Assembly (NCBI GenBank): GCA_937891805.1
Contig: CALATK010000162.1
Location: forward strand, 1-17,198
DNA: 17,198 nt
Reading direction: 5' to 3'
From: an uncultured Fibrobacter sp.
GTDB lineage: Bacteria; Fibrobacterota; Fibrobacteria; Fibrobacterales; Fibrobacteraceae
The notes beneath the pieces were generated by a model. It was not told the DNA's origin. It was given only the letters and a program-made list of their open reading frames with translations, and did no database searches. Every line of letters begins with the position of its first letter. The stretch's first letter is position 1. This document shows positions 6,137-17,198 of the stretch, piece by piece. The translations under genes were made by a program, and so were the position numbers.

Positions 6137-6613
6137 TTAGAAACGGAAGTGGGCAAAAGCCTTGTTGGCTTCGGCCATCTTGTGCGTATCGTTCTTCTTG
6201 CGGACAGCGTTGCCTTCGCCGTTCTTGGCGGCAACCAGTTCGGCAGCCAGGCGGTCAGCCATGTTGGCTTCGTTACGGTTACGGGCGGCGTCGAGGAGCC
6301 AGCGGAGAGCGAGAGCCTTGGCGCGGTCCGGAGCAACTTCCATAGGAACCTGGTAGTTGGCACCACCCACGCGGCGGGACTTCACTTCCACCTTGGGCTT
6401 GATGTTGTCGAGGCAGATTTCGAACTTCTCGAGGGGAGTCTCGGGACCTTCGAGTTTCTGGCCGAGCTTTTCGAGAGCGGTATAGACAATCTGTTCAGCG
6501 ATGGTCTTCTTGCCCTGCTTGAGCACCACGCCCACCAGTTCGGTAACGAGAGTGGACTTGTAACGCGGATCCGGGAGGATAGAGCGATGGAGAGCCTTTC
6601 TTCTTCTAGACAT
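6137..6613 (-). CDS. rpsG: 30S ribosomal protein S7
   Basis: Primary 16S rRNA-binding protein that nucleates assembly of the 30S head and lies near the E-site. The 158-residue length is normal. The N-terminus MSRRRKALHR, the LVGVVLKQGKKTIAEQIVY helix region, VGGANYQVPMEV near the beta-hairpin, and RWLLDAARNR are typical. ATG 6613 is preceded by AAGGAAG and lies 11 bases after the rpsL stop, so the two are co-transcribed. A terminator follows. In many bacteria fusA and tuf come next; here they do not. Confidence 0.98.
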   Translation of the reverse strand: MSRRRKALHRSILPDPRYKSTLVTELVGVVLKQGKKTIAEQIVYTALEKLGQKLEGPETPLEKFEICLDNIKPKVEVKSRRVGGANYQVPMEVAPDRAKALALRWLLDAARNRNEANMADRLAAELVAAKNGEGNAVRKKNDTHKMAEANKAFAHFRF

Positions 6614-6624
6614 ATTCTACTTCC

Positions 6625-7014
6625 TTACTTCTTGGCCGGAGCGGCACCTTTTTTCTTGACACCATACTTGGAACGGCCGTTCTGACGGCCATTGACGGCC
6701 TGGGTATCCAGGGCGCCACGGATGATGTGGTAACGGACACCGGGAACGTCCTTCACACGACCACCGCGGATGAGCACGATGGAGTGTTCCTGGAGGTTGT
6801 GACCTTCGCCGGGGATGTAGGCGGTCACTTCCATCTTGTTGGACAAGCGCACACGGGCAATCTTACGAAGAGCGGAGTTCGGCTTCTTCGGGGTGCTGGT
6901 GTACACACGGGTGCAGACGCCACGCTTTTGCGGGCAAGACTTCAAGGCCACGGAAGCGGTCTTGTTGCTGATTTGTTCGCGTCCGTTACGGACGAGCTGT
7001 TGAATAGTAGGCAC
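6625..7014 (-). CDS. rpsL: 30S ribosomal protein S12
   Basis: Decoding-centre protein at the 30S/50S interface. Core motifs are intact: [13 protein letters not shown] (27-39), [11 protein letters not shown] (41-51) and [14 protein letters not shown] (83-96). Lys43 and Lys88, where substitutions cause streptomycin resistance in other bacteria, are the sensitive-type lysines. Asp89 is the residue methylthiolated in E. coli. The 129 residues include a short Lys/Ala-rich C-terminal tail. The start is GTG 7014, giving the standard [14 protein letters not shown] lies 7 bases upstream and no ATG is available nearby. A promoter at 7040-7069 lets rpsL-rpsG be transcribed independently of rpoBC. Confidence 0.98.
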   Translation of the reverse strand: MPTIQQLVRNGREQISNKTASVALKSCPQKRGVCTRVYTSTPKKPNSALRKIARVRLSNKMEVTAYIPGEGHNLQEHSIVLIRGGRVKDVPGVRYHIIRGALDTQAVNGRQNGRSKYGVKKKGAAPAKK

Positions 7015-7039
7015 TATTAATCTCCTAGATTTTGGAGTG

Positions 7040-7069
7040 CAAATATAGTTTTTTTTCCAAAGTTTTCAA
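7040..7069 (-). promoter_or_regulatory. Predicted promoter of rpsL-rpsG
   Basis: In the 68-base gap after rpoC the minus strand reads TTGAAA (7069-7064), 16 bases, then TATATTTG (7047-7040). This is the best promoter match in the window and has the same spacing as the one at 900-929. No terminator precedes it, so rpsL-rpsG may also receive read-through from rpoC. Confidence 0.65.
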
Positions 7070-8122
7070 GTACTGGACCGAATTACTCGCCTTCTTCCTC
7101 GTCGGAAATGCCGATTTCGTTATCCAGCATCTGGATGGCGCTATCGGTGCTGTAGTGTTCGGCCTGTACCGCTTGCAAGCGTTTCCTTTCTTCCATTTCG
7201 GCATCGGCATCGACCACCTGGACGTTCCTCAGATGGCGGGCACCGGTTCCGCACGGAATCAGACGACCCATAATCACGTTTTCCTTAAGGCCCATGAGCG
7301 GGTCCACGCTTCCTTCGATGGAGGCGCGGGTAAGGATCTTGGTGGTTTCCTGGAACGAGCAGGCAGAGATGAAGCTGTCTGTCGCCAAAGAAGCCTTCGT
7401 GATACCAAGGAGCATCGGCGTAAAGGTCGCCGGCGTCTTGCCAGCCGCAATCAACTGGTCGTTGATGGCGCGAAGACGTGCCTTGGAGATTTCTTCGCCC
7501 GGAAGCAGTTCAGAGTCCCCGGAATCCTCGATGCGAACCTTACGCATCATCTGGCGCACGATACATTCGATGTGCTTATCTGCGATAGCCACACCTTGCA
7601 GGCGATAAACGGCCTGGATTTCGTTCACCAAATGGCGCTGGACATCTTCGGGTCCAAGAACGTCGAGGATATCGTGGGGGTCCACGCTACCTTCGCTAAT
7701 CTTCTGACCTGCACGGACACGGTCACCTTCATTGACCGCCAGATGCACGCCATGGGGAACCAGCACTTCCTCCTTCTTGTCGTCCATCTGAATAATAACC
7801 TTCTGGTTTCCACGGACATCGTCGCCGTAAGAAACGAGACCGTCCATAGGAGCGATAAAGGCCTTGTTCTTCGGGCAGCGAGCTTCGAAGAGTTCGGCCA
7901 CGCGGGGAAGACCACCGGTAATATCGCGGGTCTTACCTGCGGCACGGGGGAGCTTGGCCACGGTCTGACCGATGGTCACGGAATCCCCGTCCTTGACAGT
8001 CAAAATAGCTCCGTCGGGAAGCATAAAGTGACCGACCTTGTTGTTGCCCGCATCCACGATGCTGATAGCGGGGCGGCGCTTGCCGCGCTTGTCGCTAATG
8101 ACAATCCAGGTTTCGACTTCGG

Positions 8123-11506
<3,384 letters not shown>

Positions 11507-11507
11507 A

Positions 11508-14500
11508 TTACCTATCTCCAGTGGTCTCGATGTCAAGACCCAAAGAATGAACTTCGCGAATCATCACGTTGAAGGATTCGGGGATACCCGGCTTCGGAGT
11601 GTTCTTGCCGTGGACGATGGCGTCGTACACCATGGAACGTCCCGTCACGTCGTCGGACTTGACCGTCAACAGTTCCTGCAGGGTGTAAGCGGCACCGTAA
11701 GCTTCCATAGCCCACACTTCCATTTCACCGAAGCGCTGGCCACCGAACTGGCTCTTACCGCCCAGAGGCTGCTGCGTCACGAGGGCGTAGCTACCGATAG
11801 AACGGGCGTGGATCTTGTCGTCCACCAAGTGACCGAGCTTCAGGTAGTACATGTAACCGATGGTGACCGGGTTCAAGAAGGCTTCACCGGTGCGGCCGTC
11901 ATAGAGCTTGGCCTTACCGATAATCTTGTTGTTGTCCGGATCCATTTCGTAGTTGACAATGGGGTTCTTCTGGTAAGCCTTTTCCAGTTCCTTGCAGATG
12001 TCTTCGAACTTGGCACCGTCGAACACGGGGGTAGAAACCTTGAAGCCGAGGGTCTTGGCGGCCCAGCCCAAGTGGACTTCGAGCACCTGACCGATGTTCA
12101 TACGAGAAGGCACGCCCAGGGGGTTCAGAAGAATCTGGAGGGGGCGACCGTCTTCGGTGAACGGCATGTCTTCCACAGGCACGATCTTGGAGACCACGCC
12201 CTTGTTACCATGACGACCGGCCATCTTGTCACCGATGGAGAGGCAGCGCTTCTTGGCGATATAGACCTTGACGCTCTTGAGAACGCCGGGCTTGAGTTCG
12301 TCGCCCTTGGTGACCTTGTCGATTTCCTTTTCCATGGTGCGGGTCAGGGTATCGAGGTTGTCGCGGGCCACCAGCACCAGGGAGAGCACCATTTCCTGGA
12401 GCTCGTCGTCGCCTGTCACGAAGGTGGAAGCCGGAGAAACCTTGGTCACGTCCAGCATGGCGAGGTTCTGTTCGTTGTAAATCTGGCCTTCACGAATCAG
12501 GAGTTCGTGAGTTTCGTTGTCCATCACCTTACCGGCGGCCTTGCCAGCCAGGAGTTCGAACAGGTGTTCGCGGCAAGAGGCCTTGATCTTGTCGATCTGG
12601 GTCTGGAAATTGGAGCGGATTTCTTCGATCATTTCCGCATCCTTTTCCTTGCTCTTCTTGTCGGACTTGTCCTTCTTGCTGAAGACGCGGGTTTCAAGCA
12701 CCACGCCCTTCATTCCCGGAGGAGCCTTGAGGGAAGAATCGCGGACATCGCCGGCCTTTTCGCCGAAGATGGCGCGGAGCAGGCGTTCTTCCGGAGTGAG
12801 TTCCGTTTCGCCCTTGGGCGTCACCTTACCCACCAGAATATCGTCGGCATTGACTTCGGCACCTACGCGAATCACGCCGTTTTCGTCCAGGTTACGGAGC
12901 GCATCTTCGCCCACGTTGGGGATTTCACGGGTGAGCTCTTCGGGGCCGCGCTTGGTGTCGCGAACTTCCAGCTCGTATTCTTCGATATGGATGGATGTAA
13001 AGGTATCCTTGATGGCGAGCTCTTCGGAAATGATAACGGCGTCTTCGTAGTTGTAACCGTTCCAGGGGAGGAAGCCAATCAAGATGTTCTTACCCAGAGC
13101 CAGTTCGCCGTGGTCGGTAGAAACGCCGTCGGCCAGCACGTCGCCCGCCTTGACGAAATCACCCACGTTCACGATAGGCTTCTGGTTGATGCAGGAATCC
13201 TGGTTAGAGCGCTCGAACTTGCGGAGCACGTAATTGTCGATAGGATCCTTGCCGAGGAATTCAAAGTTTTCGCCGAGGCCGGTGAGAGGCTCGAAATTGC
13301 CGTTCACCATGTTGCCACGCTGCACGGTCACGGTGCGGGCATCCACGAAGGTCACCTTGCCGTCGTGCTTGGCGCGAACCACGGTACCCGAGTCAAGGGC
13401 GGCACGGCGTTCGAGGCCGGTTCCCACCACGGGAGCTTCGGCACGGAGCAGAGGCACGGCCTGGCGCTGCATGTTGGAACCCATCAAGGCGCGGTTGGCG
13501 TCGTCGTGTTCCAGGAACGGGATAAGGCCTGCGGCCACGGACACAATCTGCATCGGGGCCACGTCCATAAGGTCGATGTGGTCCGTTTCGGTATCGCCGA
13601 TTTCGATGCTGTCCTGACGGAGCAGGTGGGGGTATTCACTCTTGTCGCGGACGATAACGTATTCTTCCTTGAAACGGTTGTCGTCGGTGAGCTCGGTAGA
13701 GGCCGGAGCCACCTTGAAGGAATCCTCTTCGTCGGCGGTCAAGTAAGTGATAAAGTCAGAAACAATCTGTTCAACCGCAGAGCCCTTCTGCACGTAATCG
13801 GGCTTGCCGTCAAAGCTGTCCAACACAAAGCCGTTCTTGCAGTAAGAAACGTTGCCTTCGGCGTCCTTGATCTGGAACACCTTATTCACAAAGCTGTCGA
13901 ACAGGTCGCGCTGGCGGTTGTCCAGGTTCATGCGGACATCGTCCATCTCCTTCTTGGAGAGTTCCAGCTGCACGAACAGGTGGGGGTCATGGACAAAGCC
14001 CTTGAAGATGCCGAAATGCCACTTTTCTTCGGGGAACATGCACTTGTTGCCATTGGCATCGGCAAATTCCACAAGGCCCACGATACGGTACGGAGTCTCG
14101 ATAAAGCCGAAGTGGTTCACCACGGCGAAAGAAGCCAGGGAGTTGATAAGACCGATGTTCGGTCCTTCAGGAGTCTCGATGGGGCACAGACGGCCATAGT
14201 GGGTGTAGTGAACGTCACGGACTTCGAAGCCGGCGCGCTCACGAGAAAGGCCACCGGGACCGAGAGCAGAGAGACGGCGCTTGTGAGTGAGCTCAGAAAG
14301 CGGGTTCATCTGGTCCATGAACTGGGAAAGCTGAGAAGAACCGAAGAAGGACTGGACCACGGAGGACACCATGCGGGTGTTCACCAAGTCACGAGGAGTG
14401 GTCTGTTCTTCGTCGGAATGGAGAGAAAGGTTCTCGCGGATGACGCGAGACATACGGGAAAGACCCACGGAAATCTGGCCCGCCAAAAGTTCACCCACGG

Positions 14501-15782
14501 AACGGGTGCGGCGGTTGCCCAAGTGGTCGATATCGTCCAGGGCGTATCCGGAGGCTCCGTCATAGAGGCCCACCATGTATTCGATGATGGCAAGGAAGTC
14601 GGCCTTGCTCATGGTCATGGTAGAGAGGCTCGGGATCTTCAGGTCCTGAATGTTGAACTGTTCAGAGACGTTCTTGAGGATGCCCTGGATTTCGGAGGTA
14701 TAAACCTTGTTGTTCAAGCGGTAACGGCCCACTTCGCCCAAGTCATACTTGCGGGGGTCGTTCAGGAACAGGCCTTCAAAATAAAGGCGTGCCGCTTCGT
14801 CGTTAGGAGCTTCGTCCTGCTGCTGGTGGGTTACCGAGTAGATAGCGCGGAGTGCTTCACCCTTGGACTTGGTCTTGTCGGCAGCCAGGGTGTAGTGGAT
14901 AAGCAGGTTTTCTTCTTCCTTGGAGAGGAGAACGACCTTGTCCACCTTGTTTTCGAGCAAGCATTCCAGCTTCTTGTCGTCGATAACGGTGTTGGCCTCG
15001 ACAATCACTTCACCGGTAGAAGAATCCACCACGTCGTTGAAGATGATACGGTCGATAAGCACGGACTTGCCGTTTTCGTCAAGTTCGTTGGCCAGGTCCT
15101 GCACGGAGACTTCTTCGGTCTTCTTGTAGAACAGGTTCAAGATATCCTGAGTGGTCTCGAAACCGATGCTTCTGAGCATGGCGGTAGCCGCAAGCTTTTT
15201 CTTGCGGTCGATAATCAGGTAAAGGATGTCACCTTCGGTGTTGAATTCCACCCAAGCGCCGCGGTGCGGAATAATACGGCTCTTGTAGTCGGAACGACCG
15301 TTGGGTTGCATTTCTTCGTCGAAGCTCACACCGGGAGAGCGGTGCAGCTGAGACACGACCACGCGTTCGGCGCCGTTCACAATAAAGGTGCCATTTTCGG
15401 TCATGATGGGGAGTTCGCAAATCAAGACGTCGTTCTTGACTTCTTCCTTCAGCTTGCGGTCTTCGCCATCTTTTTCGAAAATGCGGAGGGCCAGCGTAGC
15501 GTAGAGCTCCATGCTGTAGGTGAGCCCGCGCTCGCGACATTCAGGGATGCTGTATTTCGGGATGCCGAAATAGTATTTTTCGTATTCCAGGGAATAGAGA
15601 CCGTTCTGGTCGGTAATCGGGAAGATGTCCTGGAAGACCCGCTCCAGACCGACTTTCATCCTCTTTTCTTGAGGAATGTTGGCCTGAAGGAATTGCTCGT
15701 ACGATGCCTTCTGGACTTCGATCAAGTACGGAAGTTCCAGCTGGAATCTGTTGGAGGAATAACTCTTTCGCTCCGTTGTCAT
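11508..15782 (-). CDS. rpoB: DNA-directed RNA polymerase subunit beta
   Basis: Forms the main channel and part of the active site of RNA polymerase. All 1424 residues are in one frame. Conserved blocks: SQLHRSPGV; the rifampicin-binding cluster GSSQLSQFMDQMNPLSEL continuing to THKRRLSALGPGGLSRERAGFE; THYGRLCPIETPEGPNIGL; KNILIGFLPWNGYNYEDA; GDKMAGRHGNKGVVSKI; LNPLGVPSRMNIGQ; and C-terminal GGKSQFGGQRFGEMEVWA. In the rifampicin cluster Asp490, His500 and Ser505 match the sensitive-type E. coli Asp516, His526 and Ser531, while Met492 replaces E. coli Asn518. A charged Lys-rich insertion (KKDKSDKKSKEKD) precedes a helical segment, as in many long beta subunits. ATG 15782 has GAGG about 10 bases upstream. 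rpoC begins one base after its stop. No TTA, CTA or TCA codon occurs in the whole gene. Confidence 0.99.
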   Translation of the reverse strand: MTTERKSYSSNRFQLELPYLIEVQKASYEQFLQANIPQEKRMKVGLERVFQDIFPITDQNGLYSLEYEKYYFGIPKYSIPECRERGLTYSMELYATLALRIFEKDGEDRKLKEEVKNDVLICELPIMTENGTFIVNGAERVVVSQLHRSPGVSFDEEMQPNGRSDYKSRIIPHRGAWVEFNTEGDILYLIIDRKKKLAATAMLRSIGFETTQDILNLFYKKTEEVSVQDLANELDENGKSVLIDRIIFNDVVDSSTGEVIVEANTVIDDKKLECLLENKVDKVVLLSKEEENLLIHYTLAADKTKSKGEALRAIYSVTHQQQDEAPNDEAARLYFEGLFLNDPRKYDLGEVGRYRLNNKVYTSEIQGILKNVSEQFNIQDLKIPSLSTMTMSKADFLAIIEYMVGLYDGASGYALDDIDHLGNRRTRSVGELLAGQISVGLSRMSRVIRENLSLHSDEEQTTPRDLVNTRMVSSVVQSFFGSSQLSQFMDQMNPLSELTHKRRLSALGPGGLSRERAGFEVRDVHYTHYGRLCPIETPEGPNIGLINSLASFAVVNHFGFIETPYRIVGLVEFADANGNKCMFPEEKWHFGIFKGFVHDPHLFVQLELSKKEMDDVRMNLDNRQRDLFDSFVNKVFQIKDAEGNVSYCKNGFVLDSFDGKPDYVQKGSAVEQIVSDFITYLTADEEDSFKVAPASTELTDDNRFKEEYVIVRDKSEYPHLLRQDSIEIGDTETDHIDLMDVAPMQIVSVAAGLIPFLEHDDANRALMGSNMQRQAVPLLRAEAPVVGTGLERRAALDSGTVVRAKHDGKVTFVDARTVTVQRGNMVNGNFEPLTGLGENFEFLGKDPIDNYVLRKFERSNQDSCINQKPIVNVGDFVKAGDVLADGVSTDHGELALGKNILIGFLPWNGYNYEDAVIISEELAIKDTFTSIHIEEYELEVRDTKRGPEELTREIPNVGEDALRNLDENGVIRVGAEVNADDILVGKVTPKGETELTPEERLLRAIFGEKAGDVRDSSLKAPPGMKGVVLETRVFSKKDKSDKKSKEKDAEMIEEIRSNFQTQIDKIKASCREHLFELLAGKAAGKVMDNETHELLIREGQIYNEQNLAMLDVTKVSPASTFVTGDDELQEMVLSLVLVARDNLDTLTRTMEKEIDKVTKGDELKPGVLKSVKVYIAKKRCLSIGDKMAGRHGNKGVVSKIVPVEDMPFTEDGRPLQILLNPLGVPSRMNIGQVLEVHLGWAAKTLGFKVSTPVFDGAKFEDICKELEKAYQKNPIVNYEMDPDNNKIIGKAKLYDGRTGEAFLNPVTIGYMYYLKLGHLVDDKIHARSIGSYALVTQQPLGGKSQFGGQRFGEMEVWAMEAYGAAYTLQELLTVKSDDVTGRSMVYDAIVHGKNTPKPGIPESFNVMIREVHSLGLDIETTGDR

Positions 15783-15815
15783 TAGAAATACCTCATCCGG
15801 TGAAGGGCCTGATTA

Positions 15816-15851
15816 GATAAAAACACCAAAAGCCCGCACTTACGTGCAGGC
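15816..15851 (-). terminator. Attenuator-like hairpin between rplL and rpoB
   Basis: On the minus strand GCCTGCAC (15851-15844) pairs with GTGCGGGC (15839-15832) over a GTAA loop; the 8 pairs include one G-U. TTTTGGTGTTTTT follows. This is terminator-like, but rpoB has no promoter of the TATATT type after it, so partial termination that lowers rpoBC relative to rplJL, as known in E. coli, is the likely role. Confidence 0.72.
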
Positions 15852-15863
15852 GATTGGCAAGAG

Positions 15864-15878
15864 CAGTTCAAAGAACTG
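15864..15878 (-). other. Short hairpin directly after rplL
   Basis: CAGTTC, TTT and GAACTG form a perfect 6-bp stem 6 bases after the rplL stop and about 12 bases before the attenuator stem. It could stabilise the rplJL message or serve in processing. In E. coli an RNase III site lies in this same spacer, but this stem is short for that enzyme. Confidence 0.4.
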
Positions 15879-15884
15879 AGAGCA

Positions 15885-16256
15885 TTACTTAAGGGTAACC
15901 TTTGCTCCGAGTTCTTCGAGTTTCTTCTTGAGAGCTTCGGCGTCGGCCTTGGGAGCGGCTTCCTTGATGACGCTGTTAGCAGTCTCGACGACCTTCTTGG
16001 CTTCGGCGAGGCCGAGACCGGTGATAGCGCGAACTTCCTTAAGGACGTTCATCTTCTGAGCGCCGCATTCGACGAGGATCACGTCGAATTCGGTCTTCTC
16101 TTCAGCAGGAGCAGCAGCAGCGGCGGCCATTACGACGGCGCCACCGGCAGCAGCTTCGATGCCGTGAGTTTCCTTGAGGTAGTCAGCCAAAGCCTTGGCT
16201 TCGAGAAGGGTAAGACCAACAATTTGATCGCCCAGTGCCTTGATATCAGTTGCCAT
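15885..16256 (-). CDS. rplL: 50S ribosomal protein L7/L12
   Basis: Stalk protein present as dimers on L10; recruits and activates translational GTPases. The 123 residues are typical: an N-terminal dimerisation/L10-binding helix pair (about 1-33), an Ala-rich flexible hinge (about 35-53), and the globular factor-binding domain beginning EKTEFDVIL with [20 protein letters not shown] and the ending GAKVTLK. Two Cys-free halves frame a single Cys in [13 protein letters not shown] 16256 has CGGAGAAA upstream. It follows rplJ by 51 bases and is separated from rpoB by two hairpins. Confidence 0.98.
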   Translation of the reverse strand: MATDIKALGDQIVGLTLLEAKALADYLKETHGIEAAAGGAVVMAAAAAAPAEEKTEFDVILVECGAQKMNVLKEVRAITGLGLAEAKKVVETANSVIKEAAPKADAEALKKKLEELGAKVTLK

Positions 16257-16307
16257 GATGTGTTTCTCCGATTATTCCGTTTAAAAGTTTTGGTTTGTGG
16301 TTTGTTG

Positions 16308-16853
16308 TTAAGCTTCCGGTGCTGCGGCAGCTTCAGGAGCTGCGGCTTCGGAACCCGATTCTTTTTCCAGCTTTTCCTGGAGGGTCTTGATTTGACCGGC
16401 AATCGTGGAGCCAGGACCAAGAGCCATAGAGACGATCATAGCGATCATGCCCTTACGGTCAGGAATCTTAGCGAGGTTCACGACTTCGGAGCCAGGCATG
16501 GGCTTACCGTCGAGGTAAATGCTCTTGGCGACCAAGAAATCAGGATTTGCTTTGTGGAATGCTTCAATTTCGCGGGCAGGCAGAAGAGGATCTTCTTCGA
16601 AGCCAACCATCACGGAAGTAGCTCCGGTCAGTTGGTCGTCGAGACCTTCAACCTTGAGGGCAGCGAGCACGCGCTTCAGAAGAGTGTTCTTCACAGCGTG
16701 GTACTTAACGCCCTTTGCAGCGAGAGCCTTACGCAGGGCATTGTCCTTTTCGACAGTGATGCCCTGGAAGTTGAGCAGATAGACGGCGGTGGCGTCCTTG
16801 AACGACTCGACGAGAGCGTCCACGGTCTGTTGTTTTTTAACTACAGCTTTCAT
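16308..16853 (-). CDS. rplJ: 50S ribosomal protein L10
   Basis: Stalk base protein that anchors L7/L12 dimers to 23S rRNA through its N-terminal domain. MKAVVKKQQTVDAL, YLLNFQGITV, the KVKYHAVKNTLLKR-like stretch (VKYHAVKNTLLKR) and LTGATSVMVG are standard. The C-terminal helix (about 150-168, IAGQIKTLQEKLEKE) is the L7/L12-binding segment. The protein then ends in an Ala/Glu/Pro-rich tail, giving 181 residues. ATG 16853 follows a consensus AGGAGG (16858-16863) that overlaps the rplA stop codon. With only 8 bases between the genes there is no room for the L10-binding leader found here in E. coli. Confidence 0.98.
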   Translation of the reverse strand: MKAVVKKQQTVDALVESFKDATAVYLLNFQGITVEKDNALRKALAAKGVKYHAVKNTLLKRVLAALKVEGLDDQLTGATSVMVGFEEDPLLPAREIEAFHKANPDFLVAKSIYLDGKPMPGSEVVNLAKIPDRKGMIAMIVSMALGPGSTIAGQIKTLQEKLEKESGSEAAAPEAAAAPEA

Positions 16854-16857
16854 GGTT

Positions 16858-16863
16858 CCTCCT
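16858..16863 (-). promoter_or_regulatory. Ribosome-binding site of rplJ overlapping the rplA stop
   Basis: A perfect AGGAGG lies 4 bases before ATG 16853. Its first two bases are shared with the TAG stop of rplA (16862-16864), so ribosomes ending rplA stop on the rplJ initiation site, favouring translational coupling. Confidence 0.8.
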
Positions 16864-17198
16864 AGCGCGTCAGTGCCATATCAAGTTTGATGCCCGGGGC
16901 CATCGTAGCCGTCAGAGTGAGGCTCTTGATGTATGTGCCCTTAGAAGACTGGGGCTTGTTCTTAACCACAGAGTCGATAACGGTCTTGGCGTTTTCAGCC
17001 AGCTGTTCGACGCTGAAGGAGAGCTTGCCTACAGGAGCGTGGACGTTGGCGCCCTTGTCAACGCGGTACTGGATTTTACCGGCCTTCAGTTCCTTGACGG
17101 TCTGGGCGACGTTAACGGTCACCGTACCGGCCTTGGGAGAAGGCATCATACCACGAGGACCAAGAACACGCGCCACCTTACTAATCACCGGCATCATG
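16862..17198 (-). CDS. rplA: 50S ribosomal protein L1, C-terminal half (5' end outside window)
   Basis: L1 binds 23S rRNA at the mobile L1 stalk and often its own mRNA. About 112 of some 230 residues are present. Recognisable: [20 protein letters not shown] (the conserved LGPRGLMPNPKxGTVT motif), [25 protein letters not shown], and [20 protein letters not shown] near the C-terminus. The gene continues beyond 17198; rplK is expected upstream by the usual order but is not visible. The stop overlaps the rplJ ribosome-binding site. Confidence 0.97.
   Translation of the reverse strand, partial: MMPVISKVARVLGPRGMMPSPKAGTVTVNVAQTVKELKAGKIQYRVDKGANVHAPVGKLSFSVEQLAENAKTVIDSVVKNKPQSSKGTYIKSLTLTATMAPGIKLDMALTR

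Noticed and set aside
11507..11536. Upstream ATG 11536 as rpoC start
   Set aside because: It would lie inside rpoB, and the ten extra residues are not typical of beta'. ATG 11506 has a better ribosome-binding site and follows the rpoB stop.

Overview
The window looks like chromosomal DNA of a Fibrobacter-like bacterium (Fibrobacterota, FCB superphylum). This is inferred, without a database search, from three things: the -10 element TATATTTG, which fits the TAnnTTTG type known from the related Bacteroidota; the beta/beta' sequences; and several secreted Cys-rich proteins that match no family I know. Almost everything lies on the minus strand, so transcription runs from high to low coordinates.

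Right side (17198 to about 6069): a compact transcription/translation operon in the order rplA (5' part outside the window), rplJ, rplL, rpoB, rpoC, rpsL, rpsG. A hairpin with a U-rich tail between rplL and rpoB looks like the attenuator known from other bacteria. rpsL has an internal promoter, and a strong terminator follows rpsG. fusA and tuf do not follow rpsG. rpoC is interrupted by a frameshift near 8192: the two frames overlap, and the conserved protein sequence is best restored by assuming 7 missing bases.

Middle (6043 to 2849): three overlapping genes for exported, cysteine-rich proteins of unknown function. Comparing them by eye shows one family. The first protein matches the C-terminal half of the third, the second matches its N-terminal half, and the second also carries an internal duplication. 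So a two-gene 'split' version sits next to a 'fused' version in one operon. Their codon use is clearly different from that of the ribosomal and RNA polymerase genes. This is the best candidate for an undescribed system here.

Left side (2808 to 1): enolase with an unusual Cys/Lys-rich C-terminal tail, and four 7-bp tandem repeats just upstream of its -10 element. A small plus-strand gene (80 aa, hydrophobic C-terminus) converges on enolase, with back-to-back terminators between them. Divergent from the small gene is an FKBP-type prolyl isomerase lipoprotein whose last strand is replaced by unrelated sequence at the window edge.

Highly expressed genes (rpoB, eno, most of rpoC, rplJ) lack TTA, CTA and TCA codons. 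This leaves very long open frames on the opposite strand; these are shadows and are not annotated as genes.
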